Shown here: one piece after another, positions 25,984 through 53,955 of the stretch
How positions within the stretch are numbered: the stretch's first letter is position 1
Layout: every line of letters starts with the position of its first letter
Assembly (NCBI RefSeq): GCF_954871325.1
Contig: NC_088776.1
Location: forward strand, 2,115,985 to 2,179,984
Direction of reading: 5' to 3'
Length of the DNA: 64,000 nucleotides
Origin: Gordionus sp. m RMFG-2023
Lineage: Eukaryota > Nematomorpha > Gordioida > Chordodea > Parachordodidae
The notes under the pieces: generated by a model
Databases searched by the model: none
What the model was told of the DNA's origin: nothing
What the model saw: only the letters and a program-made list of their open reading frames with translations
Made by a program: the position numbers and the translations under genes

Positions 25984-28200
25984 TGGTGCCGTGACAAAAC
26001 CGGGTGCCGACAAACCCGAAAAGTGCCGGTAAATTTGAGTTGAATGATTTTGAGAGCGTTTAATTCGAATAAAATGTACGACAAGTAGGGGTTGAAAATA
26101 TAATTGAAATATTGGGAAAGTTTGCTTATTTTTCTCTCTCTTTAGCTTTCACCTTTTCTGGTTGGTAAGCTCCTTCAATAACTCTCTCCACCTTTATGTC
26201 ATTCATACTATCTCTTTTATCTAATTTATACTTCTTCATATTGACTCTAACTTTATGGCCCCATTGAAGTTTTGGCCTTCCTCTTTTACGTTTGCCCATC
26301 ACTTCCAAACTCTCAACCTTATTCCCTAAGTAGTTTCATAGGCTACCACCTAAGTTAAATTTGGATTAAATATACGGAGAAGAGAAACAGCGCTATTGCA
26401 CGCACGGTTTCTTCAAAAAGTGATATTTCCTTCGGTGTATTTTGACCGAAGTTCTTTGTCCAGCTCAGGCAACCCTACTCCTAAGATAAAAATATCTCTT
26501 TTAAGAGTTCATCAAGCGGCGATTTAAAATTACATAAAGAACAAATACTTTTCAATTTGATTATTGAATAATACCGAGAGTGTTAAATTTAAGCAAAATA
26601 TACGGGGAAATAGTGTTATCTGTTATGATTAGCGGTAAATTTGAATATAATTAGAACTAGTGCTGAAAAATTATAATTGAATAATATCGTAAAAGTTAAA
26701 TTTGAATTAAATTATAAGAGGAATATAGAGAGTTGATAAGATTGGTGTAAAAATTTGAATTAAATTTACAATATAAATATAGTTGATAAATAATTAGCGT
26801 TAAATAAATTGTTTAGGGAGGGGTAAATTTAAACAAATTTTATCTGAAACTGATTATAATTTAAGTCAAGTTTATGCATATGTATTATTAATGGGATGTA
26901 TGTTTTACATTATTAATTCTATCTTATCTGTTAACATTACAAGTAATCAAAAATATTTATTTTAAAGGTAACATTAAATTTTTTTATAAACTTGAAAAGT
27001 TTAAAATTTATAAAATATTTGGAATTTCTATAATATTGTGTTAGCCTTAATTTTATGTATATGGGTGTATTAGTATAGTTGACTAGGAAGAGTTGAAGTG
27101 TGAGGATTAAGGGACTAAACTTGACAATAGAAGAGCATAATGGCGAGGATGATGTGATGAGAAAAGTGGTGGTTGCCTCTCCAATAGTTAATAAGGGGTT
27201 GAACTGATAGTGAGATATTGGGGCTGCAAAAAAATCTATTAATAAATAGATCCCAGGGTGGAGATTATATGAAAGGTATAGATATAATAATCAAGCGTTG
27301 AGACCTTATGGGAAATATAAGCTGAGATCGAGATTCAATTCTCAGGGGAGGTGAGATGTTATATGTTATAACTGTGGTAGGCAATGCCATATGATCAGAG
27401 ATTGTCAGGAAACAAAGTGTTCTGAGTGTGGAAAAATATGGTCATATAGCTCCGTATTTTCCCCTTAAACAAGATAAATTGAGATATACTGGGTTGGGAT
27501 ATTTGGTCATAATAAAGAGGGTAGCGCTAGCAAGTATAATAAAAGAGGTGGTTTTCTACAAAGAGGAATGGATCAGAATACTCCCTATGTGTGCGGGCTA
27601 TAGAAAGTGAAAGATGCACAAAAATAATTATGTCCAATTTATAAAGAGGAAAATTGAGAGTATTGTGTTTTAATTGTCGGAAAGAAGGGACATGTGGCGA
27701 GAGATTGTATGAGTTGGTGACTTTACGATGGTGAAGAGTGATCAATGGGAAAGGGAGTGTGGCCGAGGAAAGGGATAAGAAATATAAAATTTACTAGGGA
27801 TGTTAAAAATATAAAAAAATATGATACAATAAGGGATAGCGTATGACATTTGTCCTAGAGTGTTAAAAAAATTTAATGGAAGTGTATCATTGTTATTTGA
27901 TACATGAGCAGCGATTTCAGTGATGGGGTGGCCTGATGAAGCTATTAAAAGGGGGGAAATAAGAGTTCGGCAGTTTTATGGATCGGAAATGACAGTTATG
28001 TATATTTGCGCCCATTAAAAGTGATGATGAAAGTTAGATGGGAAATATTGGTGAGAAGAAAGATTGCCAGGGATTGAAACTATGTTTAATAGAGAATGGG
28101 GAGGAGAGAGGGATTGGAGATTTGTGAATTTTAGGGAAGAAATCGGAGAAAATTTTAGGGAAAAAATAGGGTGAAATTCTAAAAAGTAAATAGATATCTC
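25984..28200 (+). mobile_element. Fossil LTR retrotransposon gag region (Ty3-like)
   Basis: A broken copy. CCHC zinc-knuckle coding is recognisable at about 27362-27470 and 27665-27715, followed by a protease-like segment near 27880-27960. A primer-site-like TGGTGCCGTGAC lies at 25984-25995. The 5' boundary and LTRs are not certain, and a LINE 3' fragment (26126-26308, minus strand) interrupts or overlaps the left part. Heavily decayed, hence old. Confidence 0.55.
26126..26330 (-). mobile_element. LINE 3' fragment, end of the reverse transcriptase ORF
   Basis: The minus-strand frame contains EVMGKRKRGRPKLQWGHKVR, the typical tail (G-K-R-x-R-G-R-P-x-x-x-W) of many LINE reverse-transcriptase proteins. 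It ends KVKAKEREK and then TAA. Only the last 60-70 codons are present, a normal 5'-truncated insertion. The final coding bases (TTTAGCTTTCACCTTTTCTG on the plus strand) recur in the SINE at 30578-30820. Confidence 0.8.
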
Positions 28201-28274
28201 TTGGCCAGATCTAAGTTAACAATGACCTCATGGGTCCATCCAAGGATGATACAGATTCCTTTGCCAGCTCTAAT

Positions 28275-28400
28275 GGTGACCTCGTTGGCCGTTCGAGTAC
28301 AATGTAGATCAATCTACAATGGCCTCGATAACGATACTCTGGTGGGAGATCAAGCATACAATGGCCTCGATAAGAATACTCTGGTGGGATATCTGTCGAT
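28275..28400. repeat. Two-copy 54-bp tandem repeat
   Basis: TACAATGGCCTCGATAA and ATACTCTGGTGGGA recur twice at a spacing of 54 bp. Probably part of the decayed retroelement surroundings. Confidence 0.5.
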
Positions 28401-28734
28401 ATTGATACTCCGAGAGATCAATTAAAAAGGGAATCGATACAGATACTCTAGTCAAGATCAGTACCAAAACCAATATTGGTGCTCTTTTGAGAGATCAAAA
28501 CTTTAATTGGTGAAGAGATACAGGTAGCCAAAATTTAGCTAAGGTTAATAAGGGTAACACCACATGATAAAGGTAAATGGAAACCACAGGAAAAGATTTT
28601 TAGAGAAACTTTAAGTCGTGGATGCCATCTAGTATATGCAGGTTTCCTTTCTATTAATGAAGGGGAAATGTAGTTTAGGAATTTATTATACCTTTTATAA
28701 TGATTATATATATGGATATTTATTATATGTTTTA

Positions 28735-29000
28735 TAAAGATTATATATATATATATTCATGATTTAATATAACCATTGTGACTTGTTAACCACCTTAACA
28801 TATATAGTGAGCATCAATAATTATTAATGTAATTTCCGATTATAACTAAATTATGTGTAACGAATAAATATATATTGTATGAGAATCAAATTTATTAAAA
28901 AGAGATATTACAAAATTTATTTATTTTTAACTTTCACGACCATTACTTCAACTATTAATCATTACATTTATGTATTGAGACCAATAATAGTGAGAAAATC
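28735..29000 (+). repeat. Dispersed repeat, LTR-like, copy 1
   Basis: Collinear with 30835-31085 over about 260 bp: TATAGTGAGCATCAAT, TAATGTAATTTCCGATTATA, AACTATTAATCATT and CATTTATGTATTGA, all in the same orientation. It could be LTR sequence from the nearby fossil or a separate short element. Ends are not defined. Confidence 0.5.
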
Positions 29001-29014
29001 TCTTTTGTAATTAT

Positions 29015-29058
29015 CAGTCTCCTCGGAGGCTTGGGTTCAAATCCCACCGCTGCCACCA
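29015..29058 (+). repeat. tRNA-Leu 3' half with appended CCA
   Basis: Reads CAGTCTCCTCGGAGGC, then TTGGGTTCAAATCCCA, CCGCTGCCA and CCA. This matches the variable arm, T arm and acceptor strand of an animal-type tRNA-Leu(AAG), followed by CCA, which is not encoded in eukaryotic tRNA genes. The 5' half, including anticodon and A box, is missing. It is therefore a retro-copied tRNA fragment and not a tRNA gene. It sits right after the repeat ending near 29000. Confidence 0.75.
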
Positions 29059-29698
29059 TGATAAGGTTAGCAGGTGTTAGTTACAACAAATGGAATTTCA
29101 CCGTTATAAGATTTCGAGTTTCTTTTTAAAAAAATTTATTGCGAAAAATCTTATGGGGATAAAAAAAAATAAAATAAAATATCTAATATATAAATTATAT
29201 CTAGTTCAAATGTTTATGGGAAAATTGTCTGAAATTCATAATGGTATCCATTCCAAACATAATGGATTTACATTCCCGGTAAATTCAGGGTTTATAAAAA
29301 TTTTTTTAAAAAAAGGCTCTCAAAAATAACCCATTGCCGATAAAAACGCAATGCCGCTAACATATTATATATTAACCTTATAGTGCGCACAAATTGAATA
29401 TTTCAACGCCGCGTTACAAAACGCGAATAATGCATTTTAAGTGCATTTGTTTAAATTGAGTACGTTCGCGTTTTATATTTTATATTATTGATATGCGTTT
29501 TAAAAACGCTGTGGAAACGTTCAATTTGTACGTACTAATACTCCATAACTGTCTAAACTCTTCAAATAATCTCTCGTTCCGATTGATTAGTTTTTTTTTA
29601 AAAAAAAGGGTGCTTTCAGGGATCGAATTACCTAGTGGCGCAAATGTCAATATCCTGGTCATACTTTACTCCAAAAATGTTTCAGGAGACCCATATTT

Positions 29699-29745
29699 CA
29701 GGGGCGTCGCTAGCCTTTACAATCTCAGGGGGCTCAGCTAAAAAT
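29699..29745. mobile_element. hAT-like terminal fragment
   Basis: CAGGGGCGTCGCTAGCC resembles the CAGTGGCGTAGCTAGG terminus at 14995 and 33073 and is followed by a similar G-rich stretch. No matching right end was found, so it is a truncated or distinct element. Confidence 0.4.
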
Positions 29746-30577
29746 TTATATTTTATATATTATTCTTTTTAAAATTTGTTAAATCTGAACAATTATTATG
29801 AATTTCATATTTTTTTCATTTATTATATTATGCATACAAAATAAATTGGCATATAAATAATTAAAACAATACGAGACATTTCTAAAAATAATATTTTTTA
29901 ATACAAAATCTAATTTATTATCAGTATACAATATTTTCGATTGCTGATATAAAAAAAATTTGCGTCCAAAGAATTACGAGTGATAAAAAAGGTTACTTAA
30001 TTCATACATGCCTCATACCAATTCTTGAAGAAGAGAATATAAACGACCAATCCAAATCATAAAACTATATAGTAGTTAGAGCTTCCTCTTAGATGATATG
30101 ATAAGCTAGATAAGTAATCAAGAAAATTATTGTGATATTAAATTTCTAAAAGATTATCTTCCATTTTTAATGATATATAAACGACTAAACAGTTGACCAT
30201 TATTGCATATCTAAAATATGCATTCATATGCTCTCAGCAGCTGTAGTAATAATCTTAAAATTACATACCCACACAAATAATAGATGCAGGTTAATTTGCA
30301 GTAATGGCCATGACACTCACGATGTAAGCTAGTTTCAGAATTTATTATGTTGGATAAATTGATAAAATAAAAACACTAAAAATCTTTTGAAGAAATAATT
30401 GTGCAAATATATCGAAGCCTTGAGTTATTTACACACGGCAAGGATGCCATATTAGAAATGAAACATTTTGGAACATAAAATAAGGACCAAAATGATATGA
30501 TGAAACAATTAAGATTTTAACATAATTTTATCAAAGTCAATTCCTTGTGCTTCAAAGTATATTCTTTTATTTCCTTT

Positions 30578-30820
30578 CACGTAGTAGGACTAGGACTGCC
30601 CTTAAACCCCCTCCCTTTGATTTACTAATCAACGCCTCTTCGCCAGCTTTATCCTCCGCTATAATATTATTATTTTACCTCTTTCACCTTTTAGCTTTCA
30701 CCTTTTCTGGTACTAAGCTCCTTCGGGTATCTCGCTCACATTAGGTTTCCCCTACCAGGATAGAACCCGGTACCTTTGGCTTAAAGCATACATCGTAAAC
30801 ACCACTAGGCCACCCCGGCG
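30578..30820 (-). mobile_element. tRNA-derived SINE with LINE-type tail
   Basis: On the minus strand it begins GCCGGGGTGGCCTAGTGG (A box TGGCCTAGTGG) and has GGGTTCTATCCTGG as a B box, spaced as in a tRNA. It then runs into AAGGAGCTTAGTACCAGAAA and AGGTGAAAGCTAAA. That second part is nearly the same as the end of the LINE fragment at 26126-26330 (AAGGAGCTTACCAACCAGAA, AGGTGAAAGCTAAA). This is the known SINE/LINE partnership arrangement, in which a SINE borrows a LINE's 3' end to be copied by its reverse transcriptase. Confidence 0.75.
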
Positions 30821-30834
30821 ATATAATGATTTAT

Positions 30835-31085
30835 ATATATAGTTATTTATGATTAATATAATCATCGTGAATGTTAACTATAACATAAATATAGTGAGCA
30901 TCAATCGTTATAATGTAATTTCCGATTATAATTGAATTGTGTCTACATGAATAAATAAATATTGTTATGAGAGAATCTAATCTCATTAAAAATAGATATA
31001 CTATATCGATCCTTACTTCAAACTATTAATCATTGCATTTATGTATTGATATCAATAATAATCAGGAGAAAATACTTTTATTTTG
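30835..31085 (+). repeat. Dispersed repeat, LTR-like, copy 2
   Basis: Second copy of the repeat at 28735-29000. It shares TATAGTGAGCATCAAT, AATGTAATTTCCGATTATAA and CATTTATGTATTGA, with moderate divergence. Confidence 0.5.
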
Positions 31086-31357
31086 ATTTGTTTTTATATT
31101 TTAGTGGAAAAAAAAATTATTCTTTTTTTAATTATAGCACGTTATACAATATTTAAATATTTAATTGATATGTAACGATAAACTTAACAGAGACCATCAT
31201 ATTTAAATGTTTTCTTTTATTCAATAATATTTTGAATATAAGGTAGAAATAGTCATTGAGTCTAATTATCGCTATCCCGAATTGTCGTGTGACCTATAAT
31301 CGACTTCTAGATTATATTTTAGCAATTTTTTTTGCAATGCACAACTCGAAAATTCTT

Positions 31358-31367
31358 TTTATTTATT
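31358..31367 (-). promoter_or_regulatory. Candidate poly(A) signal of RUVBL1
   Basis: AATAAATAAA on the minus strand, about 105 bp after the RUVBL1 stop codon. The motif is common by chance in such AT-rich DNA. Confidence 0.35.
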
Positions 31368-31471
31368 ATATAATAATATCAAGTTCATTCGCGATTTTAC
31401 AATAGTATATGATACGAGTTAATATAAAAATATTTCACAATAATTGCCGCAAACGGGCAAGAACCAAAAAA

Positions 31472-47311
<15,840 letters not shown>

Positions 47312-49135
47312 AGATTTATTAATATTTTACAACTCTTTATACCTACAGTTTATTTGACGGATATCTTTTTACCACTTTTAATATATATTTAATATGCATT
47401 GTTTATAAATGATTTATGGAACGAAATGAAGTTATGAATAAAAAAGAACAAAATCAAAGATATTACCATAATTCATTGAATAAAGGGAGACTAGGTGTAT
47501 ATTGCGAGATGATCAAACCCCCTACCCCGCGTGAATAATTTTCTTGATTTTTTAGCCCCCTTTTTAATTTTGAGGAAGTGCTGAGCCCTATAGCCATAAT
47601 GTAATCATAATTTTTCAAAGTTGTAAAATTGCAATCTATTTTCACATTTATATTGTTATTAAAGTTAAAATACTTTTTATTGCACACGATATAAATTAAC
47701 GTTATTTATAAAATTTCATTATTTTATCCCCTTCTTGTAATTATAAAATAAAAAATTCGAATAGTGTTTAAATTTTTTCAGTGTGTACATTTACAATTCG
47801 TGTAAAAACCATTTTTATGTCATTGGCTTTATTACTATATTTAGGCAAATTTGAGAGTTCTGAAACTTATGTAGTAGATAATAAACTACATTTTATTAGA
47901 TAATTATTTATAATTAAATTCATATTCTACAAATGTTATAATATATATTAGAATAGAACATTCTCTTTTAAATATATTTTATCTATTATTTCTTTCTGTG
48001 GATTAAAGATGTCAGTCCCTTGTGGCGTTTTTCTACATGCATACTTTGAACTGAACTGTTATTTTTAGAACTAATATTCACATCTTTATTACATTTTCAA
48101 AGTACTTCACTGCCGAAAATGTAAATGATAAAATTATTACTATATGAAATTTTAGAGACTCATAATATCTATATTATAATTTTTCGATATCCTAGCTAAT
48201 TTATATCATGGTGAAGTCATGTCATTTGAACGTCATGTCATCGGTACGTATTTATTTATTTATATTTAAAAATATCAAAAAAAACTTAAAATAAATAAAA
48301 ATAAATATTTTATTATATGTTTTGTATGCAGAGTATTTCTACAAATCGTTTTATTCTAAATTCAACTCAGTATTCAATTAAATACAATTATATATATGTG
48401 ATTTTCAGTTTTCTAACCTATAATGCATAGTTTTTATTCGAATCATTCTATTCTAAATTTAATTCAATAAATTCAATTCTAATGGGTCACATTAAATGTT
48501 GTTGAGCAGTTTTGAAGTAGAATATAATATTCAGGTAAAATTAGAACTAATGGGTCGCACATGACATTTTAATTACAATGTTGTGGTGAGATTAGAAGTA
48601 TATTATTTATATTGAAAAAAATATATGTATTTTAGATATCAATTATAAAGGCACACCTAATGATAACTGCTCTGTGGGTTCAGTTCATTAATATTATTCT
48701 TAATTATTCTTTTGTTTTTATTTAACCTCTCTTAATGATAGTACAGATGCTGATTTATCTGTCATTAATAAAAGAAAAAGTGACAAGTTATTCGAAACGT
48801 TCTAGAAATCATGAAACCCAAATCTAGCAACAATACAAAATTCATATATATATAGTAAAAATGCTTAAATATTTATACATTACATTTTGGATTACATCCA
48901 TTTTAACTTGATGACATTCGCACTATAGTTCTATTAATGACTCCTCTGCAGACTCAGTGCACTATTATTTTTTAAATTTTTCTTTTGCTTGGAAACAAAT
49001 AAATATTATATTTATTTTATTTTGTGTTTTTGTTTCTCGTTGTTTGATTTCTAATAAATAGGACTTATCTACGGAATTTCGTTAATATAAACGCATAATA
49101 ATCCTTAGTCTGACAATTCCTTCATATTAATGTAT
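47312..49135. other. Intergenic, no gene recognised
   Basis: AT-rich. Around 48340-48620 there are loosely repeated segments (TCTAAATTCAACTCA / TCTAAATTTAATTCA; AATGGGTCACATTA / AATGGGTCGCACAT). Nothing coding-like was seen; the minus frame at 47463-47687 has no recognisable motif. Confidence 0.4.
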
Positions 49136-49152
49136 TTTAAAGCCGCCTAGCG

Positions 49153-49370
49153 ACATTTTATCACACGACACTTTATCATGCGACACTATCATGCGACACT
49201 TTATCACGATGACACTTTATCACGACGACACTTTATCACAACGACACTTTATCACGACGACACTTTATTATGACGACACTTTATCATGACGACACTTTAT
49301 CACTACGAAACTTTATCACTCAGTCATTTGATAACGCGACACTTTATCACGCGACATTTTATCATGATAT
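49153..49370. repeat. MULE left-arm tandem array
   Basis: About 13 units of CACTTTATCACGACGA and shorter variants (with CGCGACAC or CATGCGACAC). It is the inverted counterpart of 51585-51822. Confidence 0.85.
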
Positions 49371-50193
49371 ACTTAAAACTTAATTTATTATAATTGAAAA
49401 GTTAAATTTTGATAATATCTCATTTTTTGACTTTCATCATGATATACTTAAAACTTAATTTTATATATTTGAAAAGTTAAATTTTTTTTGACTTTCATCA
49501 TGATATACTTAAAACTTAATTTTATATATTTGAAAAGTTAAATTTTGATAATATCTCATTTTTTGACTTTTCCGTCTAATATTTTTTATGTTAACGCGAC
49601 ATTTTATCATGATATACTTAAAACTTAATTTAATATATTTGAAAAAATAAAATTTTGATAATATCTCATTTTTTGACTTTTCCGTCTAAATTCCAATATT
49701 TAAAAAATTTAAATTAATTTTTTATGTTAACGCGACACTTTATCATGATATACTTAAAACTTAATTTAATATATTTGTAAAAATAAAATTTTGATAATAT
49801 CTCATTTTTTGACTTTTCCGTCTAAATTTCATAAAAAATTTATATAATTTTTTTTGTATTTTTTTTATTGAGAAAAACTCATATTTTAATTTACATTAAT
49901 ATAATTTTTTTAAACTTAATTATCATCTTATATAGGGAAACAGGAGACATAAGCAATAATTTTCTATTTATACTTTTTATTAATAAGTAACTATAAATCA
50001 ATAAAACACCACACTTAAATTAATGTGTTTATCTATTGATATTTTTTAAGCTAATCGTTTTTTCACAAAGATTTATAATTTTTACAAATTAAGGTTTTGT
50101 ATTTACCCATAAATATAATAATATTTTTTTTTCTATATATACCTCAATTTTCTATATTATTATATATTAAAGAATATTTTTTTTATAATTATA

Positions 50194-51114
50194 ATGTTTG
50201 AATTAGGATTTACATCGAAAAATAAACCTACCCTTTTATATCAAAATTACGAATATACTAAATTTAGGACAAATAAAAATGAATCAATATGCTGGAGATG
50301 CGCCAAATATAAATCTCTAAAATGCCATTCTTTTATTACAACAAAATTTAATGATATCTTAAAAGGTCCCCTTGATCATACTCAGTAATTTAAATTTTAT
50401 TATAGGAGCTGAAACAATTACTACCAGGGGCGCATCCGAGGAAAATATTGGTGGATTTCGAACAGGCACCGATAAATGAGTTTAGAGCTGGATATCCACT
50501 CGCAGATATCCTTGGATGTTATTTTCATCTAAAACAGAGCGTTAATAGAAAAATAAACGATTTGGGATTAAAAGAGATGTATGAGTCGAATGACGACTTT
50601 CGATTGTATAGTAGGTGTTTATCGGCTCTTGCATATGTCCAAGAGGATGATGTTGGAAACTCATTTGATACTTTGGCAGAAATATTTGGTGAATTGAATG
50701 GCTCATCTGAGCTAATTTCCTACTTTGAGAAGACCTATATTCGAGGACGTAGAAATCCCAGTAAAAAAAATATTTTTTTTATTATAAATTTATATATTTA
50801 TAGGGCAACGAAATAACTTTGCAGCGCCTTTATATAATGTAAGACTATGGAATAAACACAATTCCACGTTAGAAGGTGTCGCCCGAACAACAAATTGTGT
50901 TGAAGGGTGGCACTATGGAATTCAATCCCTATACCAATGTTCTCATCCAACACTATGGAAATTTTTAGATGGGATACAAAAAGATATGCAGAAACATAAA
51001 GCTCTATATCTTCAAGTCGTGATGGGAACAACATCGTACTTATCAAAGAAATATGAAGATATAAAAAGACGATTCAAATTTATGTTTCAAATTACGGATT
51101 GTCGGATTATTTAA
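50194..51114 (+). pseudogene. MULE transposase, FLYWCH finger plus partial catalytic domain
   Basis: Three coding blocks: 50194-50385, 50406-50760 and 50804-51114. Block 1 encodes a FLYWCH zinc finger: aromatic F/Y residues, then CWRCAKY and a CHS pair within TNKNESICWRCAKYKSLKCH. Block 2 resumes at KILVDFEQAPINEF and GCYFHLKQSV, the second half of the MULE RNase-H-like domain. It is joined in phase to block 3 (NNFAAPLYNVRLWN, NCVEGWHYGIQSL) through a 43-nt GT/AG intron. The stretch that normally links finger and DFE motif, with the first catalytic Asp, is missing. This copy is therefore defective, although the remaining frames are open. Confidence 0.88.
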
Positions 51115-51584
51115 TATTTTTAAAAGCTATTGCCCATATTTCGTGCAATTAAATATATTATAAATAATTTATATTTTTTACTCGTGATATATTGATTTAT
51201 AGTTACTTATTAATAAAAAGTATAAATAGAAAATTATTGCTTGTCTCCTGTTTCCCTATATAAGATGATAATTAAGTTAAAAAAAATTATATTTATGTAA
51301 ATTAGAATATGAGTTTTTCTCAATAAAAAAAATTAATTTAAATTTTTTAAATATTGGAATTTAGACGGAAAAGTCAAAAAATGAGATATTATCAAAATTT
51401 AATTTTTTCAAATATATTAAATTAAGTTTTAAGTATATCATGATAAAGTGTGGCGTTAACAAAAAAAAATTAATTTAAATTTTTTTAATATTGAAATTTA
51501 GACGGAAAAGTCAAAAAATGAGATATTATCAAAATTTAACTTTTCAATTATATTAAATTAAGTTTTAAGTATATCATGATAAAA

Positions 51585-51822
51585 TGTCGCGTGATAAAGT
51601 GTCGCGTTATCAAATGACTGAGTGATAAAGTGTCGTCGTGATAAAGTGTCGTCGTGATAAAGTGTCGTCGTGATAAAGTGTCGTCATGATAGTCGTCATG
51701 ATAAAGTGTCGTCGTGATAAAGTGTCGTCGTGATAAAGTGTCGTCGTGATAAAGTGTCGTCGTGATAAAGTGTCGTCGTGATAAATTGTCGCATGATAAA
51801 GTGTCGCGTGATAAAGTGACTC
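51585..51822. repeat. MULE right-arm tandem array
   Basis: About 14 units of GTGTCGTCGTGATAAA, inverted relative to the left arm. The minus-strand frame through it is an artefact of the 16-bp repeat. Confidence 0.88.
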
Positions 51823-51836
51823 CAAATCTTTAAAGC

Positions 51837-52934
51837 ACAGTTGAATGCAAATCAGTGGGAGTCCACGTAACAGGACCTTTTGCTAATCTATTTACATTAA
51901 AAATACATATTCTTTGTAAGAATAGCCTTGGAATAATTGTTAGGTAGGATATTATAATACTTCGTTAACATTAAATTTTGTATAATATGCTATGCACAAC
52001 CTAAATCATATCCTCAGCGGTTTTTCGTTAATATACACTTTTAATGAACGCATCTTCATTTTAGATTTATTATTCAATGTCATTGATAAAATATATGCTA
52101 ACAATTGTCATTACCCTCTGATTAGCATTCAGATTTTATACTCTGACACCCTTGTTTTTTCAAGTGTCTTAGAACTGGACTTCTTAAAAAAAGAACACTG
52201 AATAACTATCGAATAAATAGACTAATTTTTAAAATAAAATTAATTGCTATGCCTAACTGCAATGTAATTGTGTTTTTATTGTATAAAATGACTACAAAAT
52301 TTACTTATTATTTTTATAATTAAATAAACATTTATAAAATTATCGTGTTAGAATTATCAAGTTATATTTTATATTTATAAAATTTGATTTTTGAGTTATT
52401 ATGTATTACAATTTTTGAGTTATTTTTTTTTTACAGAATTATATTTTTAGATTTATAAAATTTATTTTCAGTATAATAATGATGATTCATGATTTTTGGT
52501 ATATTTTTAGCTTAAAATTATGATTTAAAGTGTGACTATGATATATATAATTTTTAAAAAATATATTTTTAACTTATTATTATTTTGGATTTTTTTAAAT
52601 AAGATTCAATTCCCTATAAAAAGGTAGCACAGAAATGTAAATTCAATACATTTTTTTCCTTTTTAAATTTATTATGATGAATTAATAAAGTTTATCGCAA
52701 TATATATCATTGGTTTATCGTTATCAATATCTTTGTGTAATTGTTTTGGAAAGTACATTCTAGTTCGAGGTGGATAACCCAATAAGTAGTGGTATTAGTA
52801 TATCAAATAGATTCACAATCAATTTAATTTGATCTTATATTATATCGAATTAGAAGTCCAATTTTAATAAGCTCACCAATCCAGTAACTTAGATATCTTA
52901 TCATTTATATATAAAAAAATTACTAAATTATATC
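51837..52934. other. Intergenic, no gene recognised
   Basis: AT-rich spacer. The frame at 51992-52201 is open for 69 codons but has no recognisable motif. Confidence 0.4.
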
Positions 52935-52942
52935 TATTATAG

Positions 52943-53160
52943 AAGGGTTGTTAAAAAGTTCGATTTGGGTCAATTTTAAAAACATTTCGATTAAGATTTT
53001 AGCCAAAACAATATTATATGAGCATGGAGATTTTGCTCATTGATGGCAGAAAGGTTTGTACATTTGTGTGATCTCGATTCTTACATATTATTTTTTTGGC
53101 TAAAATCTTAATAGGACCGTTGTTAAAACTCAATATAAATCAGGCTTTTTAATAACATTG
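52943..53160. mobile_element. 218-bp hAT-type MITE with perfect TSD
   Basis: Flanked by TATTATAG on both sides (52935-52942 and 53161-53168). Ends are AAGGGTTGTTAAAAAG and (reverse complement) CAATGTTATTAAAAAG. The interior has GATTTTAGCCAAAACAATAT against an inverted GGCTAAAATCTTAA. Same family as 13797-13975. Confidence 0.83.
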
Positions 53161-53485
53161 TATTATAGAGGCGCCACCCAGAATTATATAGAGAATATAT
53201 TAATCATAAATGAAAAAAACCTCGCCGCTAAGATGCTGTTAAAAAAAATGATATATAAAAAATTAGAATTAATACTATAAGATTTTGAGAAAAGTTCAAT
53301 TTAATAATCTAATTCCTATATTTTATTAAGGGAATAATTGTGGAACAAAATGAATTTGTCCAACTACTATTAGATTTGATTAGCTATTTTAGAGCTTATA
53401 AAAAATAAATATTTCCTTTATAAATTAGAAATACTCATAATTATTAGCTCTTGTATATAATTTTGTCAGGAAGATCTTAAACAAA

Positions 53486-53955
53486 CAGCGTCTACGTGAG
53501 CGGGGTGGGTAGGAACAGTTTGCATCCTATTTTTTTGAGGGGGTAAGGGGTAAGCTGCTATAATGGGGGTAGGATAAATTTTTTGGGGGGTTATCTATTA
53601 AATTTTGAGATGAAATAAGACAAAATTTATTGCAGTAAAAATTAATATTATTATAGTATTATTATAATACAATTCATCGACCAAATCTATATATTGCAAA
53701 CAATCATACACATTGTTTTTCAAATAAACTAAAAATAAATTCTTTATATTCACAAAATATCGATAGTTGGTAGTAGAGATAGATTAATTTAAGTTATTCT
53801 TTATAAATTCTTTGAAAAGAGTATCAATAAATAAATAGGTGAAAATAACAACAAAGAGACACCGCCGCCGAAGAAGGCGCAAATTTTTTAGGGGGGTAGG
53901 CAAAGGTTTTTGAAGGGGGTTTGCACCCAGTGAAAATCCTATCATGTAGACGCTG
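53486..53955. mobile_element. 470-bp TIR element with CAGCGTCTAC ends
   Basis: CAGCGTCTACGTGAGC at the left and CATGTAGACGCTG at the right. The flanks TAAACAAA and ACAACAAA agree at 6 of 8 positions. The interior begins and ends with G-rich runs next to T-runs (TTTTTTGAGGGGG and the like) and holds GCCGCCGAAGAAGGCGC. It does not encode protein. Superfamily unclear; the TSD length would fit hAT. Confidence 0.65.

Larger units (their letters stand above)
49144..51828 (+). mobile_element. Mutator-like element (FLYWCH type) with tandem-repeat TIRs
   Basis: A 2685-bp element flanked by TTTAAAGC (49136-49143 and 51829-51836), extending to 9 bp with one mismatch, as expected for MULEs. Each outer arm is an array of TTTATCACGACGACAC-type units (49153-49370 and, inverted, 51585-51822). 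The next inner layer is a repeated block with GATATACTTAAAACTTAATT and CATTTTTTGACTTTTCCGTC: several copies on the left (49364-49830) and two inverted on the right (51340-51570). The inverted similarity reaches the coding region (ATCAATAAAACACC-side and TTGATTTATAGTTACTTATT). The transposase gene inside is internally deleted. Confidence 0.88.

Noticed and set aside
30745-30820. tRNA gene on the minus strand
   Set aside because: A and B boxes are present, but the sequence does not close a proper acceptor stem and continues into a LINE-like tail, so it is a SINE head.
51610-51825. Frame with repeated SRRHFITTTLYHDD
   Set aside because: A translation of the MULE terminal array.
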